A stretch of 64,000 bases of DNA from Symsagittifera roscoffensis. Its lineage: Eukaryota; Xenacoelomorpha; Acoela; Convolutidae. The stretch covers positions 41,875,649-41,939,648 of the forward strand of contig NC_087068.1 in the NCBI RefSeq assembly GCF_963678635.1. Direction: 5' to 3'. Numbering within the stretch: position 1 is the first letter of the stretch; each line of letters starts with the position of its first letter. The notes beneath the pieces were generated by a model, which was given only the letters and a program-made list of their open reading frames with translations, made no database searches and was not told where the DNA came from. A program made the position numbers and the translations under genes. Below, piece after piece: positions 28,901 through 37,984 of the stretch.

Positions 28901-31659
28901 TTCGGCTGGTACCTAGAAGATAGCAATTCCAAAACATCCTACGTACTAAAATCAACCATGCTAGAAGACCCCATGCCATGAAAAATATCATACGACTTAT
29001 GAGCAAAGTATATTATCAAAGTGCTATCAGGTTAGCGCTATCTATGAACAACGCAAATATCAGACCAACAAATTTAAAAAATTAAATTTAGGAATTAATA
29101 TACTGATAGCATGCGTGTAAATAAAAGCTTTAGATTTTGCATTAATTCTGTCATCACTAACTGTGATCTGAGATACTAAGCTAGTGGAATTTTTGTCATG
29201 TAACCAAATCCTCATACTTCATCAAGAACCATATTACAATCATTGGTCTTATAATTCGCAAGCACAAGTTGCCTAGCTCTTGAAATAATTGAACGCGGAG
29301 GCGAAGCCTCAAAAACATTGCTTTACAACATAGCGAATAAAAAAAGAGACGAGAGTCGATTTTTTGAAGCAAGTTTGGAAAAACTACTTAAAAAGTAACA
29401 TGAAAATTCGAAGAACTACAATTACAAAAACTTCATGTTTGCATTGGATGATCTTGATAAACATCCGTAAAAATTATCAGGAATTTCAAACCGAGCGCCA
29501 ACTAAAGCGAAAAAGCTCGAGCCGACCCGTTGCGCTGAAAACAAAACTGTTGTCATTAAAAATTAAAAATAAGTCGGCTAAGCCGCTAAATTAGAAGCTA
29601 CTCACCTTTAATGCAAAAAAAACGAAAAAGAACAAAATGAAATTATTCAAAATCAGACTTAGAGTAAATTTACAAATTACAGAAGTTTCAATTATAGTAA
29701 AAACTGTTTAGATCAAAAAAAACCACATTTTGGAATTTTAGCAAAAAAACTTCACCATATAATATAAAGTAGCATTTAAATAAGTAGCAGATAAGTAGCA
29801 TTTAAAAAAACTGAAAATGAACCGACGAAAACTGGGTCAAAAATTACGAATCCGAAAATTTGAACTCTTTCAAAAAATTTATTTGAAAAACAGACTGACT
29901 GCCTGAAACGAACTCCATCTAATTACTAACTAACCTAAATGATGGTAGGTGTATTAACATTCAAATCCTTGAGCAAGTTTACCATTGCTTCTAAATTGAC
30001 CTAAGTTCACTGGAAAAAAAAGTCTATTGCCATGGTTGCAATACCCAGGGTAACAAACCGAAAAAAAAGACTACTCGAATCAAGGCAACGCCCTGAATGT
30101 TCCGACTCCCTTGTTCGTTTCAAAGACGCGTTATATCGCTCTTCACAAATTGACCACTGTAGCAATTTTCGAACCCCACGTTGTAAGGAAAAACGATCGC
30201 AATTTTAAAAATATATATATTTTTATTTTGAGCCCAGGACACCAGCATCTTCAGATGGTAGAAAGAATTCTGTACAAAATATGACTAGTTGAAAATTGGG
30301 CTCTTTTCCAGTTCCCCCCCCCCCCCCCCCCCCCTTTCAAATTCAAATTTGAAAAGTCTATTTAACGATGTCATAATGCAATGAAATTTGGCGTGGTGAA
30401 CAAATCGACAATTCTGAACAGATTTGTTCTTCATACTTTACAGCGTAACATTACGCATTTAGCCGTAATAACACGTAAAACAGAGATAAAACTCGGTATT
30501 TTGAAAGGGGGGGAACTGGAAAAGAGCCGAAAATTGGCTGGATAAAACACACACCGAGCTCATATTTTCATTCACGTTATTCGCAAGTCGCAGGGGACTG
30601 AACAAGTACTGAGACACAATATTTGGTTCGTTAAATGAGACATAAATTTGGTTCGTAACTGTCCTGATATACTCGCAGAGGGGGAGTGACAAGCATGCGT
30701 GTCTAATAGTACGCGTTAACTTTCTCAATGAGGTGTTCAGACAAAAAATAAATTAGCCCAAATTTTTGAAATAATTTGATTTGTTGAAGGGATATAAAAG
30801 TGCACGTTCGCCTTAAGATATTTGGCGAAGTGCCGACTTTCAGAATTACAATCTCGGGTAAAATCTTGAAGAAGCGATAAAATCTGCTGTATTTTGTTAA
30901 CATGTGTAAGGCAATTGACGCCTGTTAACACACTTTACAGCGAGCAACTTCCAAAAAGTAGCCATTAGATGGAACCTTTTTAAAAAGTTATAAACGCATG
31001 AGCGAGGTCATTTACACCATTCTCGACATCTCACTAAGCTACGGCTAGTTAAACGAACAGAAAATTCTTAAACGAACTGAAAATCTACATCAACTAACGT
31101 ACCAGAGTTCTGACGGATGTCATAACCAATTAAATTACCTTTTAGATATGACACCAAACACCACATAGTTGATATCGGATAAAGCATGGCTCCTGATTTT
31201 GTCCTTGAGTGCACTCAGCCTAATGTTCTGTTTGCCGCTCATCTTCACTTTCAGTTCATCTTGGGGGATTTTTGGGTTTCCAAGAGTGAAATGTGAATGC
31301 ACGTCGTAATACTTCGGTCCTGAGAACTTATCCGAGAACTGTGAGGAACCTTGGCTCTCCTGCTTACGAATGTTAGCCAGAACCCTTGCTTTTTTCTCCT
31401 CCAATTTTTGCTTCGCTAGATCTGGTTTTGAGCTCGCCGGCTGGTCTCTAGGACTGGTCGTAGCTTTGTGCGAAGGCGTATTTTCATTGAGCTCTATCAA
31501 TGGTTCGTCGTCGGATTCAAAACTTGGAGGCTCATTTTGGTTTTGAGAGAGAGAATTGCTCTCAACAGATTGAATATGATCAGGGTTTTCATCTTCGTAA
31601 GACGCAAAAGCACGCATCAGTTCTTCATCTAAGGCATCGTCTTCTTCAAAGGCAGACAT
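13622..31659 (-). CDS. MCM10: MCM10 replication initiation factor (7 exons, 736 residues)
   Basis: MCM10 loads onto the MCM2-7/CDC45/GINS helicase and DNA polymerase alpha during origin firing and acts in the nucleus. The exons (minus strand) are 31,659-31,139; 28,912-28,785; 23,260-23,050; 22,549-22,323; 22,005-21,327; 14,400-14,239; 13,904-13,622. All have GT-AG borders and agreeing phases. The acidic N-terminus (1-150) is followed by the OB fold (about 155-250) and the CCCH finger (C255, C266, C278, H281). A basic linker follows, then the C-terminal coiled segment (KEQIEERL) and a zinc ribbon (C639, C642, C653, C672, C675, C690, C693, with KRFFKC). Human MCM10 is about 875 residues, so the linker is shorter here. 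The start is the first ATG before an acidic MSAFEEDDALDEEL. A small extra exon in the 7-kb intron 5 cannot be excluded. Confidence 0.93.
14239..14400 (-). CDS. MCM10: MCM10 exon 6 (coiled segment, first zinc cysteines)
   Basis: 162 bp, acceptor tttcag|CGTGTT, donor TGCTG|GTAGGC. It encodes VLKLKSKFSTQLD, EEKYFNVREKKEQIEERL and KVRAVTCRQC. This lines up with the human block ILKAKSKH...RYFEPL...KEQMEEKM...CRVVTCKTC. Exon 5 to exon 6 joins in phase. Confidence 0.93.
14850..15243. mobile_element. Small inverted-repeat element (MITE-like) in MCM10 intron 5
   Basis: About 42-bp arms: 14,850-14,891 (aaatggcataaaaatg...cataaattt) and its reverse complement at 15,200-15,243, with a few mismatches, enclosing about 300 bp of AT-rich non-coding DNA. 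A further partial repeat (ttatgccattcggg) follows the right arm. Size and structure suit a non-autonomous DNA transposon; no target duplication is certain. Confidence 0.6.
15784..16335 (+). pseudogene. LINE ORF1 remnant
   Basis: From ATG 15,784 a broken frame gives HIDIVREMMTKVKSA, a coiled coil (VEKLKNEV-like) and EERLSEQKRYSSKDCIIFKN. This is the pattern at the coiled-coil to RNA-binding-domain transition of LINE ORF1 proteins. The frame then continues as the basic piece 16,078-16,335 (HRARKRAPRYQKFKIQRPK). Multiple stops and frameshifts show it is dead. It lies just 5' of the endonuclease-reverse transcriptase remnant in the same orientation. Confidence 0.6.
16385..18890 (+). pseudogene. 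LINE ORF2 remnant: endonuclease and reverse transcriptase
   Basis: Decayed non-LTR retrotransposon ORF2. The apurinic-type endonuclease is seen as LNIRSLR (16,387-16,420), GGGVAFYV (about 16,576-16,600) and DISDHDP with the S-D-H motif at 16,948-16,956. Reverse transcriptase motifs follow: GPDGI (17,575), NNYRPRSLL (17,740), FFDLKKAFD (17,950) and the active-site block LLLADDT (ADD at 18,067-18,075), then NHLTLNSEKT. The C-terminal domain (YLAFLVDNRLSF, RLSRFCSLLYRMR, YNSFMK) is typical of CR1/Jockey-type LINEs. Many stops and frameshifts are present. It is inserted in MCM10 intron 5, opposite to the gene. Confidence 0.85.
18891..20323. other. Intron sequence with a perfect hairpin; no gene
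   Basis: Non-coding AT-rich DNA in MCM10 intron 5. It contains the hairpin at 19,002-19,062 and otherwise only short random frames. Confidence 0.5.
19002..19062. repeat. Perfect inverted repeat (hairpin)
   Basis: Arms 19,002-19,024 (ggaaaaaaatcttctagcagcat, 23 nt written as ggaaaaaaat plus cttctagcagcat) and 19,041-19,062 are reverse complements apart from one A/T run difference. The spacer is 16 nt. Confidence 0.9.
20324..20630. repeat. Dispersed GGACGGAT repeat, copy 1
   Basis: Begins gggacggatatagaattttc, followed by a G run, a poly-T and gtcgacttt stretch, and a gcgcgcgc segment. An inverted copy is at 32,190-32,600. No ORF in it is convincing; one on each strand is a by-product. Confidence 0.7.
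20795..21120. repeat. Foldback-family repeat, copy 1
   Basis: Begins aagactgatcgtatcag, includes cctggatgttccgactgcc, tcccccacacgccatataaagtac, caattatggcaaat and acgatttctcagacggat. Shared with 26,192-26,580, 26,655-27,120, the inverted arm 27,334-27,654 and partly 30,088-30,310. Non-coding; probably a non-autonomous transposon. Confidence 0.7.
21327..22005 (-). CDS. MCM10: MCM10 exon 5 (central linker)
   Basis: 679 bp, acceptor aatag|GTCAAA, donor GAAAG|GTAGGC. Low-complexity Ser/Lys-rich chain with LTLSELKRMKAVAKV, like the KAxAxxKLKAKG stretch of other MCM10 proteins, and a Lys-rich end (MPKSKKQKTS). It likely contains nuclear localisation signals and interaction sites. Confidence 0.85.
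22323..22549 (-). CDS. MCM10: MCM10 exon 4 (basic linker)
   Basis: 227 bp, acceptor cccag|ACAGTC, donor CCAG|GTAGGA. It encodes RQSKSRRSQLQAAV just after the zinc finger, then KERERRAKMIESNQ and NKFLIYNGKQRLY. The position of the last motif corresponds to the human GFYYGGVSS region. Weakly conserved, but phases fit. Confidence 0.8.
23050..23260 (-). CDS. MCM10: MCM10 exon 3 (end of OB fold and CCCH finger)
   Basis: Starts GVVVGVLNPN, the highly conserved end of the OB fold. It contains C255, C266, C278 and H281 (RCQMPIN, DFCEFHI), the zinc finger that binds single-stranded DNA. Acceptor acag|GAGTAG, donor ACAG|GTCAGT. Confidence 0.93.
23792..24160 (+). CDS. Possible small Gln/Asn-rich ORF nested in MCM10 intron 2
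   Basis: 122 codons from ATG 23,792, or 110 from the internal ATG 23,828. The chain is Gln/Asn/Lys-rich with a Gly-rich middle (SAQGGGANAKRQQQPEK). No domain is recognised and no promoter or polyadenylation signal stands out, so this may be chance. It is longer than most random frames in this AT-rich stretch and lies on the strand opposite MCM10. Confidence 0.2.
   Translation: MCYFFSEKPLSKMSQTSWGLSQHNQGAILTDGHEFTKKQETKNGNIQGSAQGGGANAKRQQQPEKNVFFPLETNTLMKYFVVVQMQGFSSRKQNQAKIQQVPVNSSTVANCLQSEFEKKPFS
24208..24846 (-). pseudogene. Two adjacent Cys-containing ORFs, possible gene remnant
   Basis: Minus-strand frames 24,846-24,511 (111 codons) and 24,477-24,208 (89 codons) follow one another with a 33-bp gap. 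The first is aromatic-rich (FDGFAFDGG, WYKQSFYSHFVYFP, FKTEENGVRFGVFGDG). The second is Cys-rich (FGNCMNTGG, VECGRCKFN, GDCCDL). Their composition and contiguity look more gene-like than the surroundings. It might be part of a secreted protein or a retro-copy inside MCM10 intron 2. I do not recognise a family. Confidence 0.3.
25300..25420. repeat. Short tandem repeat ggtagactggcata
   Basis: Four to five imperfect copies of gggtagactggcataggaat-type units (about 20 bp), decaying towards 25,420. Confidence 0.7.
25421..26191. other. MCM10 intron 2 sequence; nothing recognised
   Basis: AT-rich intron DNA without supported genes. An ORF at 26,000-26,197 has no recognisable features. Confidence 0.4.
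26192..26580. repeat. Foldback-family repeat, copy 2
   Basis: Contains cctgaatgttccgactgca, ccccacatgcaatgtaaaatac and a shared block gagctcaggacaataaaatcttcc. Matches copies at 20,795, 26,655 and 30,088. Confidence 0.6.
26655..27654. mobile_element. Foldback element: two inverted arms around a 213-bp spacer
   Basis: Left arm 26,655-27,120 and right arm 27,334-27,654 are inverted copies. Outer ends are agactgctcgcatcag and its complement; inner ends are cagaaaaaacccaccc and its complement. Identity looks close to 90 per cent over shared parts, with indels (the left arm lacks the ggcttcgcc block). A run of about 18 C at 26,771 replaces the shorter C run of other copies. No coding capacity. 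Confidence 0.75.
27655..28784. other. MCM10 intron 2 sequence; nothing recognised
   Basis: AT-rich intron. Only short frames, none with recognisable features. Confidence 0.4.
28785..28912 (-). CDS. MCM10: MCM10 exon 2 (OB-fold part)
   Basis: 128 bp between acceptor ctag|G and donor GAAG|GTATGA. It encodes NNGRSWCTFLVSDLQ and LRLTVFHGDHVHLY, which match the OB-fold strands of MCM10 (family pattern SGKTFSIWKLNDL, SLFLFGE). Too short for ORF finders, but phases agree on both sides. Confidence 0.88.
28913..30087. other. MCM10 intron 1 sequence; nothing recognised
   Basis: AT-rich intron DNA. A Lys/Arg-rich frame at 29,364-29,594 is not convincing. Confidence 0.4.
30088..30540. repeat. Foldback-family fragment with long C run and inverted partner
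   Basis: 30,088-30,310 carries ccctgaatgttccgac and gagcccaggacaccagcatcttcagatgg as in other copies. Then gggctcttttccagtt and about 24 C occur at 30,298-30,340. The complement (ggggggaactggaaaagagcc) occurs at 30,505-30,530, making an inverted pair about 170 bp apart. Confidence 0.6.
31139..31659 (-). CDS. MCM10: MCM10 exon 1 (start codon to phase 2)
   Basis: Encodes residues 1-173: an acidic, Ser-rich N-terminus, a Lys-rich helix (KLEEKKARVLANIRK) and the start of the conserved core (GPKYYDVHSHFTLG, NYVVFGVISK). The donor is AAAAG|GTAATT. It leaves two bases that pair in phase with exon 2 to make Arg. Confidence 0.92.
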
Positions 31660-32154
31660 GATAGAACCACAAACAAATTAAAAACTGAAAAATATCGTTG
31701 AATATTTCAAAATCAAGACAATCTCAGCAACAAAAATGGTATATACAAAAATCGAGCTGCTAGAATTTCCAAAAAAAGTCTCATGTTTTGAATCAAATTG
31801 AAAATAACTGTAGATACAATTAACATTTTAAGATTGGAAGATACCAACAAATTTTTCCCAACATGACTAGTATTTTTTAGTCAACCAACCTGGAGGCCTA
31901 CCCGAGGTTTATTATTTAGACTGACAAGAAGAGCGCATATAACCAACATTCCTTAAGCTATGACTCACTTGCAAAAGATTTCTGGCATGCTAACAAAATC
32001 TAAAAGTGCGTTGCTCTTTTCTCATCGGAGAACTAAATTCTTCGTTTAATAAAACCGCTCCACAAATAACTAAGTTATAGCTACAAACTTAGCCAACAGA
32101 TATTGGAAAAGAGTCAATGAAGGCAACTAAACAGAAAAAAACACTGACAGCGAC
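31660..32154. other. Upstream of MCM10 start; probable promoter region, no motif supported
   Basis: The 500 bp 5' of the MCM10 ATG (minus strand). AT-rich, with no CpG-rich block, TATA element or initiator that I can support. Confidence 0.35.
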
Positions 32155-32174
32155 TTGCAAAGAAAAAGCTCTTT

Positions 32175-32600
32175 TAAAGCTCTTTGCAGCGGCGGACGCC
32201 CCCCTCAGGGATTCGAATCCATACCCCCCCCCCCCCGACCCAAAGGGTCCCCCTCTTTGTACTATTTTGAGAAATCCATATTTGGTGATAGACCCGAAAA
32301 TTTTTCTAAAAGCGCCTTGGCGCCAATAACTAATTTTGAGGGGGCAGCGCGCGCCGAAAAAGCGCTATTTTTGGTCAAAATTTTGCAAGTGCCTAAAACG
32401 GCCTTTTTTGGCCTGTTTTTTTAAAAAAATTTTGACAGCAGCGCAGAAAATTTGACCGAAACAAGTTCTTTTTAATGCTTTGGGAGAGCTCGGAAAATCC
32501 ATTTGGTCGACCTAAAAAAAAGATCGACAAAATTTCTAACATTTTTTGAAAATCCGCCCCCCCCCCCCCTCAAGAAAATCCTAGATCCGCTCCTGCCTCT
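32175..32600. repeat. Dispersed GGACGGAT repeat, copy 2 (inverted)
   Basis: Reverse-orientation copy of 20,324-20,630, ending with C runs, tcaagaaaatcctagatccgctcc. It has runs of 12-13 C at about 32,224 and 32,560. Open frames across it (such as Pro-rich 32,155-32,424) are by-products. Confidence 0.7.
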
Positions 32601-34299
32601 TTGGATTTCTAAAACAATTTACGATTGATTTTTTTGATAAAGTAAACCCAATTTGAGAAAACTGGACCAAAAAGTAAATTTTTTATGTCGCTGGGAAATC
32701 TGAAAATGAAATTACCCTTTCGAAACTATCAGTCAATCACGTTTTTTGCAAATTTACACTTTTGCTGAAAAAAATCATGAGACCAATACAAGAGTCTGAA
32801 CTACGTTCAACGACTCTTAAACACTGGAAATGAGACCCGAGGAAATAATTGCCAGTTCCCGAATTAAAAAATTATGCGGTAAAATATTCCAAATTTCCTT
32901 GAAAAAGATACCGATTTGAATATTACATTATTATTCGAGCAACGTGTTTACCAATTCAAAAGGATGCTATAACTCTACAATTGGAGAAACACTTGAATCA
33001 CTTGAAGGAGTTGCAGCTAAAGGTAAGATCACAAGAAAGGTATGTATCAAAGGATTGTCTATTTATAAAATTTCCCAGCGAAACAACGAATTACCTATGA
33101 GTTCAAGTTTGTACTTTAAAAAAATTGCGATACAAAATGTCACCTAATATTTTCAAAGCTTGCCACTTTCTTGCGCCCTCGAAAAATATAATTATCCATC
33201 GGCCTTTATGGTAAAGTCCTTATATTTTGAGGGAACAAACGAGATCTATAACAAAAAATTGCGGCTTGCCTCTACGAAAACATCTCTTAAAAACAGGGAG
33301 GGCCATCACCTTAAAAGAACGTATTGCTCCTGTAGATAAAAAATCAAACAATAAACTGATGAAATTGGCTTAAGAACGAGAAGCCTCAACTGTCACGTGA
33401 AAATTATCAATGAAGAAAACGATAAATTTAAATCGATTGTCGTAAGAGAGTTGCTATCAAAATGAACGGGCATCATTTTTCTATGCACTAATCGTGAACT
33501 TCAAATCCACCGTAGCTATCGAGCAAAACTTTACTTATTCAAACCTTGGAAGGAACATTCCCCATTATTAAGCAACAGAGGAAACAGAAATTCAACGCTC
33601 AGAGTATCCAGTCTGTTCTGAAACGTCTTAAGATATCTCCAGATGAATAAGGCGAACGTATTCTTTCTATTGTTTTCATATCAGCGAAGTTCACTGCAGT
33701 CAGTTTTGAGGAAGCAAGCAAAAGCTATAACTGAAAAGATACCTGGACAATTTTGCATGATGTACGGTGTGTTAACAAGAACATGCAACAAATTTCTCTT
33801 AGTTGGCTAAACAAGCTGGTGAATTCCTGTAAGTCCCAATGTTCAATGGACCCAAATAAAAAAATTCCCAAAACTGTACTCATTGAATTCTGATTGGTGT
33901 GGAATTAAGCTAACTAAAACAGGATGAAATCCAGCAGCAGAAAAGAGACCAATGCGCTAGGAAAATGCAGCGTATTTCCGGGTACGACTCTTTAAGATAA
34001 CTAACGCCAAATATTCATTGCGTAGCACGCCCACTGGCGACCTTAAATCCAGAGTAGGCTTAAAAGTAATCGTTGTCCAATTGAAAAGATTTGGGATTTA
34101 CGCGACATCTTTTTTATTTTGAGAATTTGAAACTGATTTTTCATTTTAGGATCTATGAACATGCCCCAACAGACTACTCAGCTTATATAAGAGCAAACAA
34201 ACATCTTTTTCCGTTCCTTCTTGATATGAAATTTTAAATGGGGAACTCCGTGTAGAAAGAAAGATGGATATTTGAACAATGGATACCTAAAATTTTTGA
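32601..34299. other. AT-rich stretch, nothing recognised
   Basis: 1.7 kb without a supported gene. Longest frame (32,944-33,147) has no recognisable features. Confidence 0.4.
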
Positions 34300-34410
34300 A
34301 CATGCAGTCTTTACCATCAACCATCACGCCAATTTAATTTGTTTAATAAAAAGCTTAAAAATGAAACTAATTGTCATTGCGCTCTGAGAAACCTGGAATT
34401 TTAAAGCTGA
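34300..34410 (+). pseudogene. LINE endonuclease fragment
   Basis: Translates in broken frames to VQSL and then LIVIAL*ETW, the start of a LINE endonuclease domain. Shares about 100 bp with 35,880-36,140. Ends where satellite monomers begin. Confidence 0.5.
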
Positions 34411-34429
34411 GAATTCAATTGTTTGAAAG

Positions 34430-35475
34430 CCATAACTTTTTTCTAGAAGAAACTGGGCGTAGCAAATTATAAAAGCAAGCCTCCAGCAAGCTGCTGTGTC
34501 AATTTAACCTATGATATCAGATTTGGAAGAATAATTAGAGAAAAGTCCAAAAACCGGTCAACAAATCAAAAAGTTGACATTTCAGAAAATCATAGCTTTT
34601 TGTTTTAAAAAATTTGTGCGTAGCCGCTTATGTAAAAGAGCTTCACCGAATCTGTTATTTCGATTGAACCCAAAAACCCAATTTTGGCTGGATAGTTCTC
34701 GAGAAATGTCAAAAAGTTATAAAAAAGAATGGTGAAAAAAAATCAAAAATGTGATTTTTCCTGGAGCCAAAAACTTATGTGTTAAAAATTTTTGGGGGCA
34801 ACCGCGTGTGCAAAGGAGCTTTATACAGTCCATTTTTGGGTGGAACCCAAAATCTCACTTATGGGAGGGTATTTTTCGGTAAAAATCATAACATTTAGAA
34901 AAAAAACGCTCGAAAAATTGACGTTTCCGAGGACGATAACGTTTTGTGTGAGAAAATTGTGAAGGGCCGCTAATGTAAGGGAGCTCTCCACTAACCGTTA
35001 TCTCCGTTGAACCCATAACCTCAAGTTTTGCAGGTAGTTCTCGAAAAAAGTGAAAAAGAACAAAAAAAAAGAAAACAAGGTAAAAAAAATCAAAAAAATG
35101 ACTATTCCGAAGGACATAGTTTTATGCATAAAAAAGTTTGGTCATAGCTGCTTGTGAAGGAGAACTTTTCAAGTCCGTTCTATTGCTTGAAACCACTGTG
35201 TGAGCTTTGGTTGATTATTTCCTGAGAAAATGACAAAAAAAATCGGTCAAATATTCCCCCAAGAGACTATTTCGAAGGCTGTAGACAAAGGGATAAAGCG
35301 AAAAGGAATCAGCGGAGTATGCAGGCACACAAGAATGAAGACGGTCTTTCTATCGATATCCCTTTTTGAAAATCGGTAGAAAAACTTTTGAGAAAATAAA
35401 ACTAAATTTTTTGCGAAAAGTGATAAAATTTTCAAAAGCGTCTCAAAAGAAGTAAGCTAGAAAAAATCAATCTCA
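34430..35475. repeat. Divergent satellite monomers, left block
   Basis: About six copies of a module of roughly 170 bp. Its landmarks are ttccgagg(g)tcataactttttg, gcgtagccgct, ttgaacccaaaat, tagttctcgaga and aaagtc. The copies are much more diverged from each other than those at 38-46 kb. Confidence 0.8.
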
Positions 35476-35489
35476 TACTTTTTTAAAAT

Positions 35490-35880
35490 ACCCGTTTTTT
35501 ATCAAACTGGAACAAGGCAAAGATGCTAATCAAGACCTTTCAAATTCACAAACGCAAATAAAAAAAACTTATGAAGCGGAAACAATTCCGACAATCTTTG
35601 AGCATACAGTTAAGCCGAAAAAAAAACTGATTTTGTGAAAAACTTGAAAGTTTCAAGACCCCCTAAAACTGCCCTGAAAACAAGTACAAACCCAGTAATT
35701 AAATTTGAATTTTCATGAAACTGAGAAATTCAGCAAAGCAGCATCAGCATCATAAGTGATAGCAGCATTATAAGCGATTCAACTGATTTTGTTAAACTAG
35801 TTGTTAACCCGGAAAAAGTCTACATTCCGATTTGATAACGCTTGCTAATCGCAAGCTTAAGCAAAGGATGCATAAAATCT
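35490..35880 (+). repeat. Transposon-like segment following the left satellite block
   Basis: Begins acccgttttttatcaaactgg, then ttaaatttgaattttcatgaaactgag and gattcaactgattttgtt, and ends gatttgataacgcttgctaatcgcaagc. The same order of blocks follows the right satellite block at 46,500-46,830, so it is the element adjoining the monomers. Confidence 0.7.
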
Positions 35881-36140
35881 TTGAACGTGCAGTCTTTATG
35901 ATGATGCCATCACGCCAATTTAACTTGTTTAACAGAAAGTTTAAAGGTGAAAATAATTGTAATTGCGCTCTGTGAAACCTGGCTGACCGATAACGATGAT
36001 GTTGAGTCATACTTTTCACCAGTCTATTCAAATATTGCCGTAAGAAATGAATCTCAAGAACTGAATTATGAAGCCAGATTGAGTCAGCAAAAACCGAAAC
36101 AACAATTTTAGCCAGGTAAAAACTGTTGCTAATAAAACAC
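35880..36140 (+). pseudogene. LINE endonuclease fragment (IALCETWLTD)
   Basis: Reads VQSL, then VKIIVIALCETWLTDNDD and SPVYSNIAVRNESQ in plus frames: the first conserved blocks of a LINE AP-endonuclease. Truncated after about 36,120. Confidence 0.65.
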
Positions 36141-36870
36141 AAAGTCTTAACGTGAATTTTTCTTCTGAGCGATGCGAAAGCCTCTAGACAAACAAATTTC
36201 ACGCTCGCAATGATCCATTTAAGTTGGTGATTTTAATTTCCATTTTGTGCATGATAGCAAAAACAAAGGGAATACAAAACTATTGAATCATTTGGTTTTT
36301 GTATCACTAACAGCGCTAAGACTAGGATAAAAGCTTCAAGCAGAACATCTATTCGCTATTGCATATCCAGACAATGACTCTTGAATCAGCAATCAGCATC
36401 ATTCCGGACTTCCAATTGAAACATCTTTGTGGATTGCCATCCCAAAACGATTTTAATTGAATCATGGGTTTTCAAAATTTACAAATAATGACAACAATGT
36501 CAAATCTTGTTTCGACTTTCGCAATTCTGTAAAGATGTTGAATCAATTGGGGATATGAATAAAAAATTGGCAAAAGTTATGAAGTTTGTGATGATTGCTT
36601 TCAGTAATTTTGCGGCTAAGAAAAAGATAAATGTTTTTAAGAAAACGTGGGTTAAAAAACTCATTACAAAAAAACCACCAGCACTACGAAAAACGTACTA
36701 AAATTACAAACAAGATAAAGAAAAAGCATGCACGTTTTGCTTCTTCGAAAGATATTTTTATTTTAAGCTCATGCAAATTATTACAGTGAGGCAAAGCTGA
36801 GCTTCGCACCACTTGCGATCCAAGAAGTTTAAGAATAAAACAGCATGACGCTGAAGAAGGAGCAAAGAAA
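36141..36870. other. AT-rich spacer, nothing recognised
   Basis: No gene supported. A Lys-rich frame at 36,507-36,701 is not convincing. Confidence 0.4.
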
Positions 36871-37984
36871 ACTTATGCAGAGGAGCTTTTCACAACCCTT
36901 TCCACCCATTGAAACCAAATTCTCAGATTCGAGAGGGTAGTTTTCGAGAAAAGTAAAAAAAATTTGAAAAAACCGTCAAACAATCAAAAACTTGACTTTT
37001 TTGAGGGTCATAACTTTTTGAAGAAAAAAAAACAATTAGATGTAGCCGCTCATCCATGTGAGCTTATCATAATCTGTTCTGCCTATTGGACCCAAAAACT
37101 CAGACTTGGGAGGGTACTCTTCCAGAAAACTTAAGATATCCAAAAAAATGGGCCAAAATTCCACCCACATAGTTTTTGGAAGGCTGTAGAAAGAGGGGCA
37201 AGGTGAAGAGAGACTAGAGAATTATGCAGCCACACCGGTTAGGGGGCGGACTTTCTATTGGTACCACTTTTTCGAAGCTGAATTGAGTGGTTTTTGAGAA
37301 AACAGTTTTTGTGTGAGAAAATTTCTGCAAAGCGCCTGAACAAAATTTAAAAAACCCGACGCCACTAGACCCGCTGCTGGAGGTACCTGTTTGATAATAT
37401 TTGAATTTCTTGTACTGAAGCGGGATAAGGTCGGTTAGTTAAAAAAATTTAGAATTCACCCAAATTATTAGTTGTTCCTCTATTAAAAAAATGAGTGAAA
37501 TTTTTTGTAATTTGGAATAATTTTGAATTATTCCTGAAAAACTTTCTGTTCGAACTCGGAGGCGTAGCTCGGAGGCGTGCCTTGGTTAAACCCTTGATAT
37601 CAGATTGAGTTGTTTTCGAGAGGTCAAAAAGTTTAAAAACGGACAAGAAATCGAAACCTTGACTTCTCCGAGGGTCATAACTTTTTGAGTAGAGCTTTTT
37701 AACATTTTCCACTCCTTGAAACCAAAATTTCAGATTCGGGAGGGTAGTTTTCGAGAGAAGTCAAAAAGTTGGAGGGCCATAAATTTTTGAAAAAAAGGCG
37801 TAGCCGCTCATCTAGGAGAACTAATCATAACCTGTTCTTTCTATTGGACCCAAAAAAACTCAGGATTTGGGAAGGTAATTTTCGAGAAAATTTAAGAAGT
37901 CCAAAAAACTGGCTCAAAATTATCCCCATACACTTTTTTGAAATCTGTAGAAAGAGGGTCAAGGTAAAGAGAGACTACACAATT
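36871..37984. repeat. Divergent satellite monomers leading into the ordered array
   Basis: Six or so monomers with the same landmarks (gcgtagc, gggtcataactttttg, ccaaaattctcagattcgggagggtagttttcgaga, with spans under 20 nt each). They are diverged and contain a gaagagagactagagaattatgca segment related to the block that marks each higher-order unit. Confidence 0.8.
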
